Positions 17,058 through 25,040 of a stretch of 32,606 bases of DNA are shown piece by piece; within the stretch, counting starts at the first letter, position 1; each line of letters starts with the position of its first letter. The stretch is taken from contig JAGVOT010000087.1 of assembly GCA_020052615.1 (NCBI GenBank), positions 1 through 32,606 on the forward strand, in the 5' to 3' direction. Source of the stretch: Nitrospirota bacterium (GTDB taxonomy: Bacteria; Nitrospirota; UBA9217). Position numbers and translations under genes: made by a program. The notes below the pieces were generated by a model, which did not search any database, had not been told where the DNA came from, and was given only the letters and a program-made list of their open reading frames with translations.

Positions 17058-17717
17058 ATGACAAAGAAAATCAAGGTAGCACCCTCTATCCTCTCAGCCG
17101 ACTTTTCCCGTCTGGGAGAGGAGATCAAGGCCGTCGAGGCGGCCGGCGCGGACCTCATCCATGTCGACGTCATGGACGGCCACTTCGTGCCGAACATCAC
17201 CATCGGCCCTTTGGTGGTGCAGGCTTGCCGCAAGGTGACGAAACTGCCGCTGGACGTGCATCTCATGATCGATAATCCCGAGCTGTACATCGCGGACTTC
17301 GCGAAGGCCGGCGCGGATTACCTCACGGTCCATGTGGAAGCGGCAACGCACCTGCACCGTCTGATCCAGAACATCCGCGAGCACAAGGGCGTGAAGGCCG
17401 GTGTATCGCTCAATCCCGCCACGCCGCTCGAGACGCTGGATTACGTCCTCGGCGACATCGACATGGTGCTGATCATGTCCGTAAATCCCGGCTTCGGCGG
17501 CCAGGCCTATATTCCCTCGGCATCGGACAAGATCCGCAGGCTCCGGAAGATGATCGACGACCGGAAACTTTCGATCGAGATCGAAGTGGACGGCGGGGTC
17601 AAGCCGGAGAACGCCGCCGGGATCGCCGGCGCCGGCGCCGACATCCTCGTAGCGGGATCGGCGGTCTACGGCACCCGTGATTATGCCGCCGCGATCAGGG
17701 AAATACGGGGAACCTGA
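17058..17717 (+). CDS. rpe: Ribulose-phosphate 3-epimerase
   Basis: Rpe interconverts ribulose 5-phosphate and xylulose 5-phosphate in the pentose phosphate pathway. The 219-aa TIM barrel shows [49 protein letters not shown] and EVDGGV, covering the catalytic Asp pair and the phosphate loop. The ATG at 17058 is 5 nt after GAGG. An in-frame GTG at 17052 overlaps that site and is less likely. It sits 109 bp after the PASTA gene. Confidence 0.97.
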   Translation: MTKKIKVAPSILSADFSRLGEEIKAVEAAGADLIHVDVMDGHFVPNITIGPLVVQACRKVTKLPLDVHLMIDNPELYIADFAKAGADYLTVHVEAATHLHRLIQNIREHKGVKAGVSLNPATPLETLDYVLGDIDMVLIMSVNPGFGGQAYIPSASDKIRRLRKMIDDRKLSIEIEVDGGVKPENAAGIAGAGADILVAGSAVYGTRDYAAAIREIRGT

Positions 17718-17724
17718 ACGGCAA

Positions 17725-17776
17725 GGCATTGCAAAGTGCAAGTTGCAAACTTTGCAATTTGAAATTTCCAATTTAA
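17725..17776. repeat. Heptad-word inverted repeat in the rpe-metallolyase spacer
   Basis: The left arm reads GCATTGC-AAAGTGC-AAGTTGC-AAAC. The complement of the right arm reads AAATTGG-AAATTTC-AAATTGC-AAAG. The arms pair at about 17 of 22 positions and abut with almost no loop. This is the cleanest example of the heptad design in the window. Confidence 0.72.
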
Positions 17777-17796
17777 CCGAGATTCGGGAGGCTGCA

Positions 17797-19584
17797 GTGA
17801 CGATAAAGAAACAGAACGTAAAGGTACCCTTTGAGCTCAAGGACGTGAAGGAACCCGTCCTCTATCGGGACATCTTCCCGTACTCCAGCGTTCCCAAGGT
17901 CGTGTTCGAGGACCGGATCATCCAGGCCAACATGCCCAAGGACATCTGGCTCACCGACACGACCTTCCGCGACGGCCAGCAGTCCCGGCCGCCCTACACG
18001 CCGGTCCAGATCGCGGACATCTTCGACTTCATGCACCGCATGAGCGGCCCCAACGGCGTGATCCGCCAGACCGAGTTTTTCCTCTACTCGGAGAAGGACC
18101 GGGAGGCGGTGCGGCTCTGCCAGGAACGGGGCTACAAGTTCCCGGAGGTCACCGGCTGGATCCGGGCGAACAAGAACGACTTCAAGCTCGTGAAGGAGAT
18201 GGGGCTCAAGGAAACGGGCATCCTCACCTCCTGCTCGGACTACCATATCTTCCTGAAGATGAACCTGTCCCGCAAGGACGCGCTCAGGGCGTACCTCGAC
18301 ATCGTGGCCACGGCACTTGAGCAGGGCATCGTGCCCCGCTGCCACCTCGAGGACATCACGCGGGCGGACTTCTATGGTTTTGTCCTCCCCTTCGTGCAGG
18401 ACCTCATGAAGCTCTCCGAGGCCGCCAAGATGCCCGTGAAGGTGCGGGCCTGCGATACCATGGGCTACGGATTCCCCTTCCCGGGAACGTCCCTGCCGCG
18501 CGGCGTGCCCGAGATCTTCTACGCTCTGATCCACGAGGGAGGCGTCCCGTCGGAACTTCTCGAATGGCACGGCCACAATGACTTCCACAAGGGCCTCGTG
18601 AACGGCACGGCGGCGTGGCTGTACGGCTGCTCGGCAGTGAACGGCGCACTGCTCGGCTTCGGAGAACGCACGGGAAACACGCCCATCGAGGCCATGCTCA
18701 TCGACTACATCAGCCTCACGGGCAGCGACGCGGGCATCGACACCGCCGCCATCACGGAAATGGCGGAATACTTCCGGCGGGAGATGGGCTTTGACATCCC
18801 CTCCAACTACCCCTTCGTGGGTTCGGAGTTCAATTCCACGGCGGCCGGCATCCATGCGGACGGCATGATGAAGAACGAGGAGATCTACAACATCTTCGAC
18901 ACCACAAGGATCCTCAAGCGTCCCATGGGCGTGATCATCACGGACAAGTCCGGCATCGCAGGCATTGCCCACTGGGTGAACAGCCACCTCGGCCTCGACG
19001 CGGACAAGAAGATCGACAAACGCCACCCCGGCCTCGCCAAGATGAACAAGTGGGTCCTGGAGCAATACGAACAGGGCAGGACCACGAGCATGTCCCACGA
19101 CGAGTTGCAGGAGAAGGCGAAGAAGTACCTGCCCGAGTACTTCGTCTCCGACCTTGACCGGCTCAAGAAAAAGGCCTCGGAATTGGCGCGGCACATCGTC
19201 GAGGGCTTCGTGGAGCGGCCGGAGATCCGGACCATGGACCCGGCGAAGCAGGAGCCCGTGATGGAGACGCTGCAGAAGGAAGATCCCTATGTCCAGTTCG
19301 CCTACGTGGTGAATGCAAAGGGCAAGAAGATCACGCGCAACATCACGGACGTGGCGGACAAGGCGAAGTACGAGACCGCCGGTCTCGGCGACGACTTCTC
19401 GGACCGGCCCTGGTTCATCAACCCCATGAAGGACGGGAAGAGCTTCGTCTCGGACTTCTACACCTCGAAGATCACGGGCGCCCTCTGCATCACCGTCTCG
19501 GCGCCCATTGCCGACGACGAGAGCAACATCATCGGCGTCTTCGGCGTGGATATCCGTTTCGAGGACCTCGTGCGGGCGGAATAG
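17797..19584 (+). CDS. DRE-TIM metallolyase (Re-citrate/isopropylmalate synthase-like) with C-terminal Cache-like domain
   Basis: The product is 595 aa. Residues about 50-400 form an HMGL-like TIM barrel with the DRE-type motif DTTFRDGQQ (54-62), SCSDYHIF, PRCHLEDITRADF and the metal-site WHGHNDF (257-263). These resemble Re-citrate synthases and homocitrate or isopropylmalate synthases, which condense acetyl-CoA with a 2-oxo acid. The exact substrate cannot be read from sequence. About residues 486-592 form a second module: FAYVVNAKGKKI, DRPWFINPMKDGK, VSDFYTSKITG, CITVSAPI and IIGVFGVDIRFEDL, the pattern of Cache/PDC ligand-sensing domains. There is no membrane span, so the sensor would be intracellular. 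GTG at 17797 follows GGGAGG; the frame upstream crosses a repeat. A strong terminator follows. Confidence 0.85.
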   Translation: MTIKKQNVKVPFELKDVKEPVLYRDIFPYSSVPKVVFEDRIIQANMPKDIWLTDTTFRDGQQSRPPYTPVQIADIFDFMHRMSGPNGVIRQTEFFLYSEKDREAVRLCQERGYKFPEVTGWIRANKNDFKLVKEMGLKETGILTSCSDYHIFLKMNLSRKDALRAYLDIVATALEQGIVPRCHLEDITRADFYGFVLPFVQDLMKLSEAAKMPVKVRACDTMGYGFPFPGTSLPRGVPEIFYALIHEGGVPSELLEWHGHNDFHKGLVNGTAAWLYGCSAVNGALLGFGERTGNTPIEAMLIDYISLTGSDAGIDTAAITEMAEYFRREMGFDIPSNYPFVGSEFNSTAAGIHADGMMKNEEIYNIFDTTRILKRPMGVIITDKSGIAGIAHWVNSHLGLDADKKIDKRHPGLAKMNKWVLEQYEQGRTTSMSHDELQEKAKKYLPEYFVSDLDRLKKKASELARHIVEGFVERPEIRTMDPAKQEPVMETLQKEDPYVQFAYVVNAKGKKITRNITDVADKAKYETAGLGDDFSDRPWFINPMKDGKSFVSDFYTSKITGALCITVSAPIADDESNIIGVFGVDIRFEDLVRAE

Positions 19585-19601
19585 AGCCGCTCATGACAAA
19601 G

Positions 19602-19641
19602 AAAAAGCGGCGAAGGGCATGTGCTCCTTCGCCGCTTTTTT
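19602..19641. terminator. Bidirectional intrinsic terminator
   Basis: AAAAAGCGGCGAAGG pairs with CCTTCGCCGCTTTTT around a 9-nt loop. T-runs follow the stem on both strands. It ends the plus-strand metallolyase transcript and the minus-strand eptA transcript, which converge here. Confidence 0.93.
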
Positions 19642-19748
19642 ATTTTCCGCGGTGCCTCCGCGAGATCCGCGGACATTCCTCAAAGGCGCTGCCGATATCG
19701 TCGGACCGGATCACGTTTGATCTGCCCAATGCAGGCAGGTACCGGCGA

Positions 19749-21395
19749 TCAAAGGGCCCTTACTCCGGTCCTGCAGGCCGCCAGAACATCCCGATCACGC
19801 CGATACACCCCGGTCTGCACTTCGAACGATCCCAGCAAAATATGGAACAGGTTGGCATGCGAATACAGATGATCATGATGCGACTCAAGACATTGCCGGT
19901 CGACGCCATGTTCGCGCGCGTAGCTATCGGAGAGCCATGCGATGAACGGAACATGGGTCTGTTCGTCAGGTGCGACCATATAGGGAAGGCCGTGCAGATA
20001 GATGCCATTCTCGCCCAACGACTCCCCGTGGTCGGAGAAATATAAGAGCATCGTGTTGTCGGACGCGAACCTCGTCCGCAAGAGGTCGATCGTCCGGTGG
20101 AGAAAATAGTCCGTGTACACGATCGTGTTGTCATAGGCGTTGACGATCTCGCCGGTCGCGCAGTTCTGCGGTGAATCGCTGCTGCATTCTGGCGTGAATA
20201 CGCGGAAGCGGGAGGGATAGCGCTTGTAGTATGCCGGTCCGTGGCTGCCCTTCTGATGCAGGACGACAAGGACGTCGCCATCGGCCTCTTTGACGCGTTC
20301 TTCCAACCGGTCGAGCAGCACCTCGTCGAAGCACTCCTCGCCGCTGCAATGTCCGGGCTCCTTCGCATGCGACAGATCCTCCGCTGCCACACGCAGGCAC
20401 ACGCCCTTGCACCCTGCGTTATTGTCCCTCCACAGGACCCGCACACCGGCCCGGGAGAGCACGTCAAGCACATTTTCGTGACTGGCCGCCTTGCTCACGG
20501 AGTATTCGCTCCTGTCAAAAGCGGAGAACATGCAGGGAAGGGAGTCCGCGGTCGAGGTGCCGCAGGCAAAGGCCCGGGTAAAACTGAAAACGCCGTCCTG
20601 TTCCAGCAGCGGGTTGGTCGTTCGTTCGTATCCGTTCAGAGAGAATTCCCGTGCACGCGCCGTTTCGCCCACAACGAGGACCACCACGTCCCGTTTTTTC
20701 CCCGTACGCACGGCGTCACGCCGGGCATCGCCTCCCACCGTGGCGACGACGACGTCCGTCCGTAGCCTGCTCTTCCCGTACTTGGCCGCTGAATAGAGGG
20801 CATAGAGGGGATTCATCGTCATACGAAGCTCTTTATGCTCCCGTCCGATCAGGACGAGGTCTTTATAGACGGCCAGGGCGGAGAACAGGAGCAGGCATAG
20901 CGTAATGCCGATCGCGATCGACCGAAGCCGCAGTTCCTGCCCCGGTCCCCGGGAGCTCACGCGGACAAATCCGGCCAGGAGCGCGGGAAGCACCCCGAAC
21001 ACCAGGACCTCCACCGCGAGCCGCCACGTCAGCAATTCGCCCGCCTCCCGCATGTCCGTAGCGAAGACACTCTGTACCATGCTGCCTTCAACGATCACTC
21101 CGTAGGAGCTGCCGAAGTATCCGATGATCGCCGCAAGGAGCAATGACAGGATGAGAACGGGCCGGAACAGATAGCGGGCGCTGAATACAAGAAAAAAAAC
21201 GGTCAAGCTTCCGGCGAGGGCGAGAAATGCGGCGAGAGTCAGAACAAGACCGCTCAGCGTCAGCGGATCGACGACCTTGAACAAGGAGATCCAGAAAAGA
21301 CGGTTGTCGGCCAGAGCAATGAAGACGGCACACAGTATCGCCAGGCTGGAGGCCTGCAGGACAGGTCGCGGGACTTTCAAGTTATTTCCTTTCAT
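19749..21395 (-). CDS. eptA: Lipid A phosphoethanolamine transferase, EptA family
   Basis: EptA adds phosphoethanolamine to lipid A in the inner membrane facing the periplasm and lowers affinity for polymyxin-type peptides. The 548-aa product has five N-terminal membrane helices and a periplasmic sulfatase-fold domain. Motifs match E. coli EptA closely: VLVVGETARAREFSLNGY (metal Glu), CGTSTADSLPCMFS with the nucleophile Thr near residue 282, NDNAGC-type Cys region, HQKGSHGPAYY, NTIVYTDYFL, and FSDHGESLGENGIYLHGLP. Start choice: ATG 21395 aligns with the family. A GTG at 21470 has an AGGGG site and would add 25 residues. The gene stands alone between terminators with its own promoter. It is evidence for an LPS outer membrane. 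Confidence 0.95.
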   Translation of the reverse strand: MKGNNLKVPRPVLQASSLAILCAVFIALADNRLFWISLFKVVDPLTLSGLVLTLAAFLALAGSLTVFFLVFSARYLFRPVLILSLLLAAIIGYFGSSYGVIVEGSMVQSVFATDMREAGELLTWRLAVEVLVFGVLPALLAGFVRVSSRGPGQELRLRSIAIGITLCLLLFSALAVYKDLVLIGREHKELRMTMNPLYALYSAAKYGKSRLRTDVVVATVGGDARRDAVRTGKKRDVVVLVVGETARAREFSLNGYERTTNPLLEQDGVFSFTRAFACGTSTADSLPCMFSAFDRSEYSVSKAASHENVLDVLSRAGVRVLWRDNNAGCKGVCLRVAAEDLSHAKEPGHCSGEECFDEVLLDRLEERVKEADGDVLVVLHQKGSHGPAYYKRYPSRFRVFTPECSSDSPQNCATGEIVNAYDNTIVYTDYFLHRTIDLLRTRFASDNTMLLYFSDHGESLGENGIYLHGLPYMVAPDEQTHVPFIAWLSDSYAREHGVDRQCLESHHDHLYSHANLFHILLGSFEVQTGVYRRDRDVLAACRTGVRAL

Positions 21396-21575
21396 GCCAG
21401 GGGCGCCGGCCCCGGGGGAACGGACCCGGGACGCAGCGCCGTTTAAGGCGGCGTTGCTGCGGTATATCACGCATCCCCTTTTGAACGTTCCGGAAGACGA
21501 AGGGGCTTCACCTGCTGCGCTGCGCAGCCTCCGAACACCTCGCGTCCGGTCGCCGATCGTCGCATGGCCTGCCCC

Positions 21576-21588
21576 GCAGATGATCTGC
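21576..21588. promoter_or_regulatory. 13-nt palindrome at the eptA transcription start
   Basis: GCAGAT-G-ATCTGC overlaps the predicted start point of the eptA promoter (about 21587). That is a typical place for a repressor operator. Regulator unknown. Confidence 0.4.
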
Positions 21589-21593
21589 CGCGC

Positions 21594-21622
21594 AATATAG
21601 CTCTTCGATCATGCAAAGTAAA
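21594..21622 (-). promoter_or_regulatory. Promoter of eptA
   Basis: On the minus strand TTTACT (21622-21617) and TATATT (21599-21594) are spaced 17 bp, matching 4 and 5 of 6 consensus bases. The leader to eptA is about 120 nt if the GTG start is used and 190 nt if the ATG is used. Confidence 0.55.
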
Positions 21623-21660
21623 GACATTTAACAGGAGCAAATCGCACCGGTTTCATGCAC

Positions 21661-21693
21661 AAAAAAGCAGGGATGCGAAAACGCCGCATCCCT
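21661..21693 (-). terminator. Intrinsic terminator after the small secreted protein
   Basis: GGGATGCG (21670-21677) pairs perfectly with CGCATCCC (21685-21692), extended by an A:T pair. On the minus strand TGC and six T follow. It closes the ubiB-secreted protein unit and insulates the eptA promoter. Confidence 0.88.
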
Positions 21694-21745
21694 TTCCCTG
21701 AGGATATTCCCTGTCCCGCCAGGGTGGAACCGCGGGCAGCCTATT

Positions 21746-22177
21746 TTAGCCTCTGCTCCGGCCCTTCCCTTTCCCCTTGCCTTTTCCGCTGCCGCCGCCA
21801 TCGAGGTCATGGCCCCGTTTCAGGGCGTGGAACTCCCTGGATCCCGGCTTGATGCCCAGGCCCTTTGCCAGGTTGCCCCATCCCTGCCCCTTCGACGAGC
21901 GGTATCGCTCCGTGACGCGGTCCGCCGGCTGTCCCGACATCTCCCCGAGACGCAGAACCATGTAGGCGTCCGCCGGATTCGCCGTGTTGCCGATGACCGC
22001 GTCGATCTGTGCGCCGCCGATCTTGAACCGCGCGGCGAGGCTCGCCCTGAATCCCGACGGATCTGCCTGCGCCTTGATGTTGAAATCCTTCATCCACTCG
22101 AAGTCGCCTGCCAGCGCCGCTCCGGCCGCGAGCAACACCACGACCGCTCCCGCCAGCACCCCTCTGACTGTCCTCAT
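21746..22177 (-). CDS. Small secreted protein of unknown function
   Basis: The product is 143 aa. It starts MRTVRGVLAGAVVVLLAAGA with a likely signal peptide cut near ALAG-DFEW. The mature part has the conserved-looking stretch GWGNLAKGLGIKPGSREFHAL and ends in a basic, glycine-rich tail (KGKGKGKGRSRG). I recall similar short periplasmic proteins from Geobacter-like genomes but know no function. The ATG at 22177 has GGGGGGAAAGG before it; an upstream in-frame ATG at 22195 lies ahead of that site. It follows ubiB by 39 bp on the same strand, so the two probably share a transcript. Confidence 0.85.
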   Translation of the reverse strand: MRTVRGVLAGAVVVLLAAGAALAGDFEWMKDFNIKAQADPSGFRASLAARFKIGGAQIDAVIGNTANPADAYMVLRLGEMSGQPADRVTERYRSSKGQGWGNLAKGLGIKPGSREFHALKRGHDLDGGGSGKGKGKGKGRSRG

Positions 22178-22216
22178 CCTTTCCCCCCTGACCATGGATA
22201 TTCGGGACCGCGCGAA

Positions 22217-23842
22217 TCAGTCCCGCTGCCGCAATTTCCTCATGAAATATACCGCTGCAAACAGAAGGAGTCCGGACGCGCCGGCGCTCCAGCGCGCGTC
22301 GGCGTCGAAACCGCTGATACGGAATGCCACAGCAGCGGCTGCCGCGCCCGCCGAAAACATGGCGAGGACGAAGGCCCTGCCGATGTTGTGGATGTGCCGG
22401 AGCACGCCCACGATGTCCCGGGACCCGATCTCGACCTTCAGTTCTCCCCGTGACGTGGTGACCAGGAGATCATGGAGCAATTTCGGCAGCTTCACGAGCG
22501 ACCGCGCCGCGCCGGCAACCTGCTTCAGCGCACCCTGGGGAGACAGCTCCTGCGCCTGGATGAACCGCTTCGCGTAGGGAGCCGAGATCTCGATGATATT
22601 CGTCCGCGGGTCCAGCTGCGAGCCGAGGCCGTTCAGCATGCCGACAACGCGTCCGAACAGGATAAAATCGTTGGGGATCTGTATCGAAGGATTGAGCTGC
22701 ACCGCCTGCTGGATGTCGCGGCCCATCTCCTCGATGTCCATGGCCTTGAACTCGCCGGGCGAGATGTCGCGGTACTTCAGGAGGATCCGCTCCACGAACT
22801 GCACGAGCGGCTGGATGTCCTTGGTGAGCGGGATGAACCCCATGTCCACCAGCGACCGCACCAGCCCGAGGCTGTCGCGTTCCACGATTGCTATGAACGC
22901 CTGCCGGAGCCCCTCCTTCTTCGGCGCCGAGATGCGGTCCACCATGCCGAAGTCCACGAGGATCACCTCGGGACCCCGCCGGACGAAGATGTTGCCGGGG
23001 TGCGGATCGCCGTGAAAGAATCCGTCCACAAAGAACATCTGGGCATAGGCCTCGGCAAGGATGCGCGCCACTTCCATCCGGTCGATGTCGCGCCGGTCGA
23101 TCTCGTCCAGGTCGGTGATCTTGATGCCCTCGAGGAATTCGAGCGTCAGCACTTTGGACGTCGTATAGGGCCAGTACACGATGGGGATCTTGATCCGCGG
23201 ATTCTTCGCGAAGTTCCGGGCAAAGGTCTCGGCATTCTTCCCTTCCAGCAGGTAATCCAGTTCCTCGGAGACGATGCGGGAGAACTCGGAAAAGATGACA
23301 TCGAGGTTGATCTGCTTGTAAAGGAACCGCAGGATCCGGACAATAAGCTTGAGGGCCCGGATATCGGCGGCGATCACTTCTTCGATCCCGGGATACTGTA
23401 CCTTGACCACGATGCAGTCGCCGTCACGAAGGCAGGCCCGGTGCACCTGGCCCAGGGACGCCGAGGCGATCGGGATTTCACTGAACTGTGAAAAGACCTC
23501 GTTCATCGGCCCCAGTTCTTCGGTGACGCGCTTCACGATGTCGGAGAACGGCGCCGGCGGCACCTGGTCCTGGAGCTTCGAGAGCTCGTCCGTATATTCC
23601 GCGGGAAGGATGTCGACGCGGGAAGAGAGGAACTGCCCGATCTTGATGAGGATCCCCCGCTGCGTGAGCATGCGTTCCCGCAGGAGGCGGGCGTTCTTCC
23701 CATGCAGCAGTTTGTATCGTTCCTGCCGCACCGGGGCCGAGGTGAAAATATTTCTGAGCGAAAAAAACTTATAGCTCAGGAGGACCCTGAGGAACAGGGT
23801 CACCCCCTTGATGACGCGTCCTCGATACCGGAACATATGCAT
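22217..23842 (-). CDS. UbiB/AarF/ABC1 atypical kinase family protein
   Basis: The product is 541 aa with the atypical-kinase set: KxGQ-type IKIGQFLSSR, ASASLGQVHRA (A-rich loop in place of the P-loop), VVKVQYPGIEEV, HGDPHPGNIF and ILVDFGMVDR. Two C-terminal membrane helices follow. The family supports biosynthesis of ubiquinone or other isoprenoid lipids, probably as an ATPase. No ubi genes are nearby, so a quinone link is unproven here. Start ATG 23842 (or 23836, MFRYRG) has no Shine-Dalgarno, and a -10 element ends 5 nt upstream, suggesting a leaderless mRNA. Confidence 0.93.
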   Translation of the reverse strand: MHMFRYRGRVIKGVTLFLRVLLSYKFFSLRNIFTSAPVRQERYKLLHGKNARLLRERMLTQRGILIKIGQFLSSRVDILPAEYTDELSKLQDQVPPAPFSDIVKRVTEELGPMNEVFSQFSEIPIASASLGQVHRACLRDGDCIVVKVQYPGIEEVIAADIRALKLIVRILRFLYKQINLDVIFSEFSRIVSEELDYLLEGKNAETFARNFAKNPRIKIPIVYWPYTTSKVLTLEFLEGIKITDLDEIDRRDIDRMEVARILAEAYAQMFFVDGFFHGDPHPGNIFVRRGPEVILVDFGMVDRISAPKKEGLRQAFIAIVERDSLGLVRSLVDMGFIPLTKDIQPLVQFVERILLKYRDISPGEFKAMDIEEMGRDIQQAVQLNPSIQIPNDFILFGRVVGMLNGLGSQLDPRTNIIEISAPYAKRFIQAQELSPQGALKQVAGAARSLVKLPKLLHDLLVTTSRGELKVEIGSRDIVGVLRHIHNIGRAFVLAMFSAGAAAAAVAFRISGFDADARWSAGASGLLLFAAVYFMRKLRQRD

Positions 23843-23847
23843 AGTTG

Positions 23848-23856
23848 ATTATACCA
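23848..23856 (-). promoter_or_regulatory. Extended -10 promoter of the ubiB-like gene
   Basis: The minus strand reads TGGTATAAT, a perfect extended -10, followed by CAACT and the ATG. The expected start point falls at or within 3 nt of the ATG. The -35 region is poor, as allowed for extended -10 promoters. Confidence 0.65.
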
Positions 23857-23967
23857 GATTACCGGGATCGTACCAGGGCGTCCCGGAGCAGGACGTGCGA
23901 GCAGACGGGATGCGGTGCGTGCGAACACCGGTTGCCGGGCGTCGTTCCCTGACCCGGACCGGCGCGG

Positions 23968-24774
23968 TCATTTTATGATATCGCCGTATTCCGAAGGCCT
24001 CCGGCGGCGCAGAAACCCCCAGGTCTCGGCAGCCGCGTCGCGGTCCTTGTGGTCGAGGTCGGCAATGACAATGGCGTCCTTGCTCCCGGCCAGCTCCGAG
24101 ACCATCTCCCCCCAGGGCCCGGCGCAGAAGCTCCTGCCATAGAAGGAGAGCCCGTCCTCCTGACCGACGCGGTTGACGCGGAAGACGAAGAGGTTGTTGG
24201 CAAAGGCGTTGGCCGTTACCGCCCGCTCCCACAAGGCATGGGTGTTAAGCGATGCCGCCGTAGGCGCAAATACCATGTCGGCCCCGTTCAATGCCAGGAT
24301 CCGGGTCCCTTCGGGAAACAAGTTGTCCCAGCAGATCTGGATGCCGATCCTGCCCCGGGAGGTCTCGAAGACGGGGAACCGGGTGTCCCCGGGCGTAAAG
24401 TAGAATTGCTCCTTATAGAGAGGAAGATCGGGAAGATGGACCTTGCGGTACAGCCCGGCGATCCTGCCGCAATCGATGACGACGGCGCTGTTAAAATAGC
24501 GGTCGGCGTCCTTCTCGAAGAACGGGAGGACGATGACGACCTGGTTCTTGATCGATGCCTTCACAAAGGCGCTGATCGCCTCGCTGGAGACCTCGTGAGC
24601 GAGGGAGAACCGGGAGCGGTCCTCCAGCCGCGGGAACCATGGCGTGAGGCAGAGCTCGGGAAAACCAATGACCTTGGCGCCTTTTTCCGCGGCGACAGCG
24701 GTCATTTCCACGCCGCGGGCGATGTTCTTTTCGACGTCGCGTCCCGCGCTCATCTGTATGCCGGCGATACGCAT
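23968..24774 (-). CDS. Nitrilase-superfamily amidohydrolase (carbamoylputrescine amidase-like)
   Basis: The product is 268 aa with the full catalytic triad: Glu40 (FPELCLTP), Lys111 (LYRKVHLPD) and Cys148 (IQICWDNLFPE). A supporting motif is TANAFANNLFVFRVNRVG. These enzymes cleave C-N bonds of linear amides. The form most resembles N-carbamoylputrescine amidase or beta-ureidopropionase branches, but the substrate is not certain. The ATG at 24774 (MRIAGIQMSAG) gives the family start; an upstream extension of 31 codons runs through a repeat element and is rejected. No clear ribosome-binding site. It is downstream of the giant activase gene, with a repeat element between. Confidence 0.9.
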   Translation of the reverse strand: MRIAGIQMSAGRDVEKNIARGVEMTAVAAEKGAKVIGFPELCLTPWFPRLEDRSRFSLAHEVSSEAISAFVKASIKNQVVIVLPFFEKDADRYFNSAVVIDCGRIAGLYRKVHLPDLPLYKEQFYFTPGDTRFPVFETSRGRIGIQICWDNLFPEGTRILALNGADMVFAPTAASLNTHALWERAVTANAFANNLFVFRVNRVGQEDGLSFYGRSFCAGPWGEMVSELAGSKDAIVIADLDHKDRDAAAETWGFLRRRRPSEYGDIIK

Positions 24775-24814
24775 AGGTGTGCAGTGCCCTCGGGAACTAG
24801 GTTCAGTCCATCCT

Positions 24815-24959
24815 TGATGCATTCGTAAAAAGTCGAGAAAGTCGTCTTTGCGAGCGTAGCGAAGCAATCTCGTAGTCCGTATCTGTCTGAAAAATCGAGA
24901 TTGCCGCGTCGCTACGCCCCTCGCAATGACAGCGGGGAGGACCTTTTACGAGACCATCA
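24815..24959. mobile_element. Palindromic MITE/REP-like element
   Basis: A 145-bp imperfect palindrome. Outer arms TGATG....TCGTAAAAAGTC (24815-24834) and GACCTTTTACGA....CATCA (24940-24959) match at 11 of 12 in the core. Inner arms TTTGCGAGCGTAGCGAAGCAATCTCG and the reverse of CGAGATTGCC...GGGG...GCAATGACA form a long stem. The words GCAATCTC and CTCGCAATGAC are ones I recall as a dispersed repeat in many anaerobe genomes. No target duplication is clear. It has no ORF and lies between the activase and nitrilase genes. Confidence 0.75.
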
Positions 24960-25040
24960 TCCTTGACTCTGCGTCACATTATAGCGGCGTAGCGGCGAAA
25001 TGTAAAAGGAAAATTCGGCGAAGGATAAAAAGGCCGGATA

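Noticed and set aside
17773-19194. 473-codon open frame on the minus strand
   Set aside because: Antisense to the metallolyase gene. Low-complexity Val/His/Arg product with no family features.
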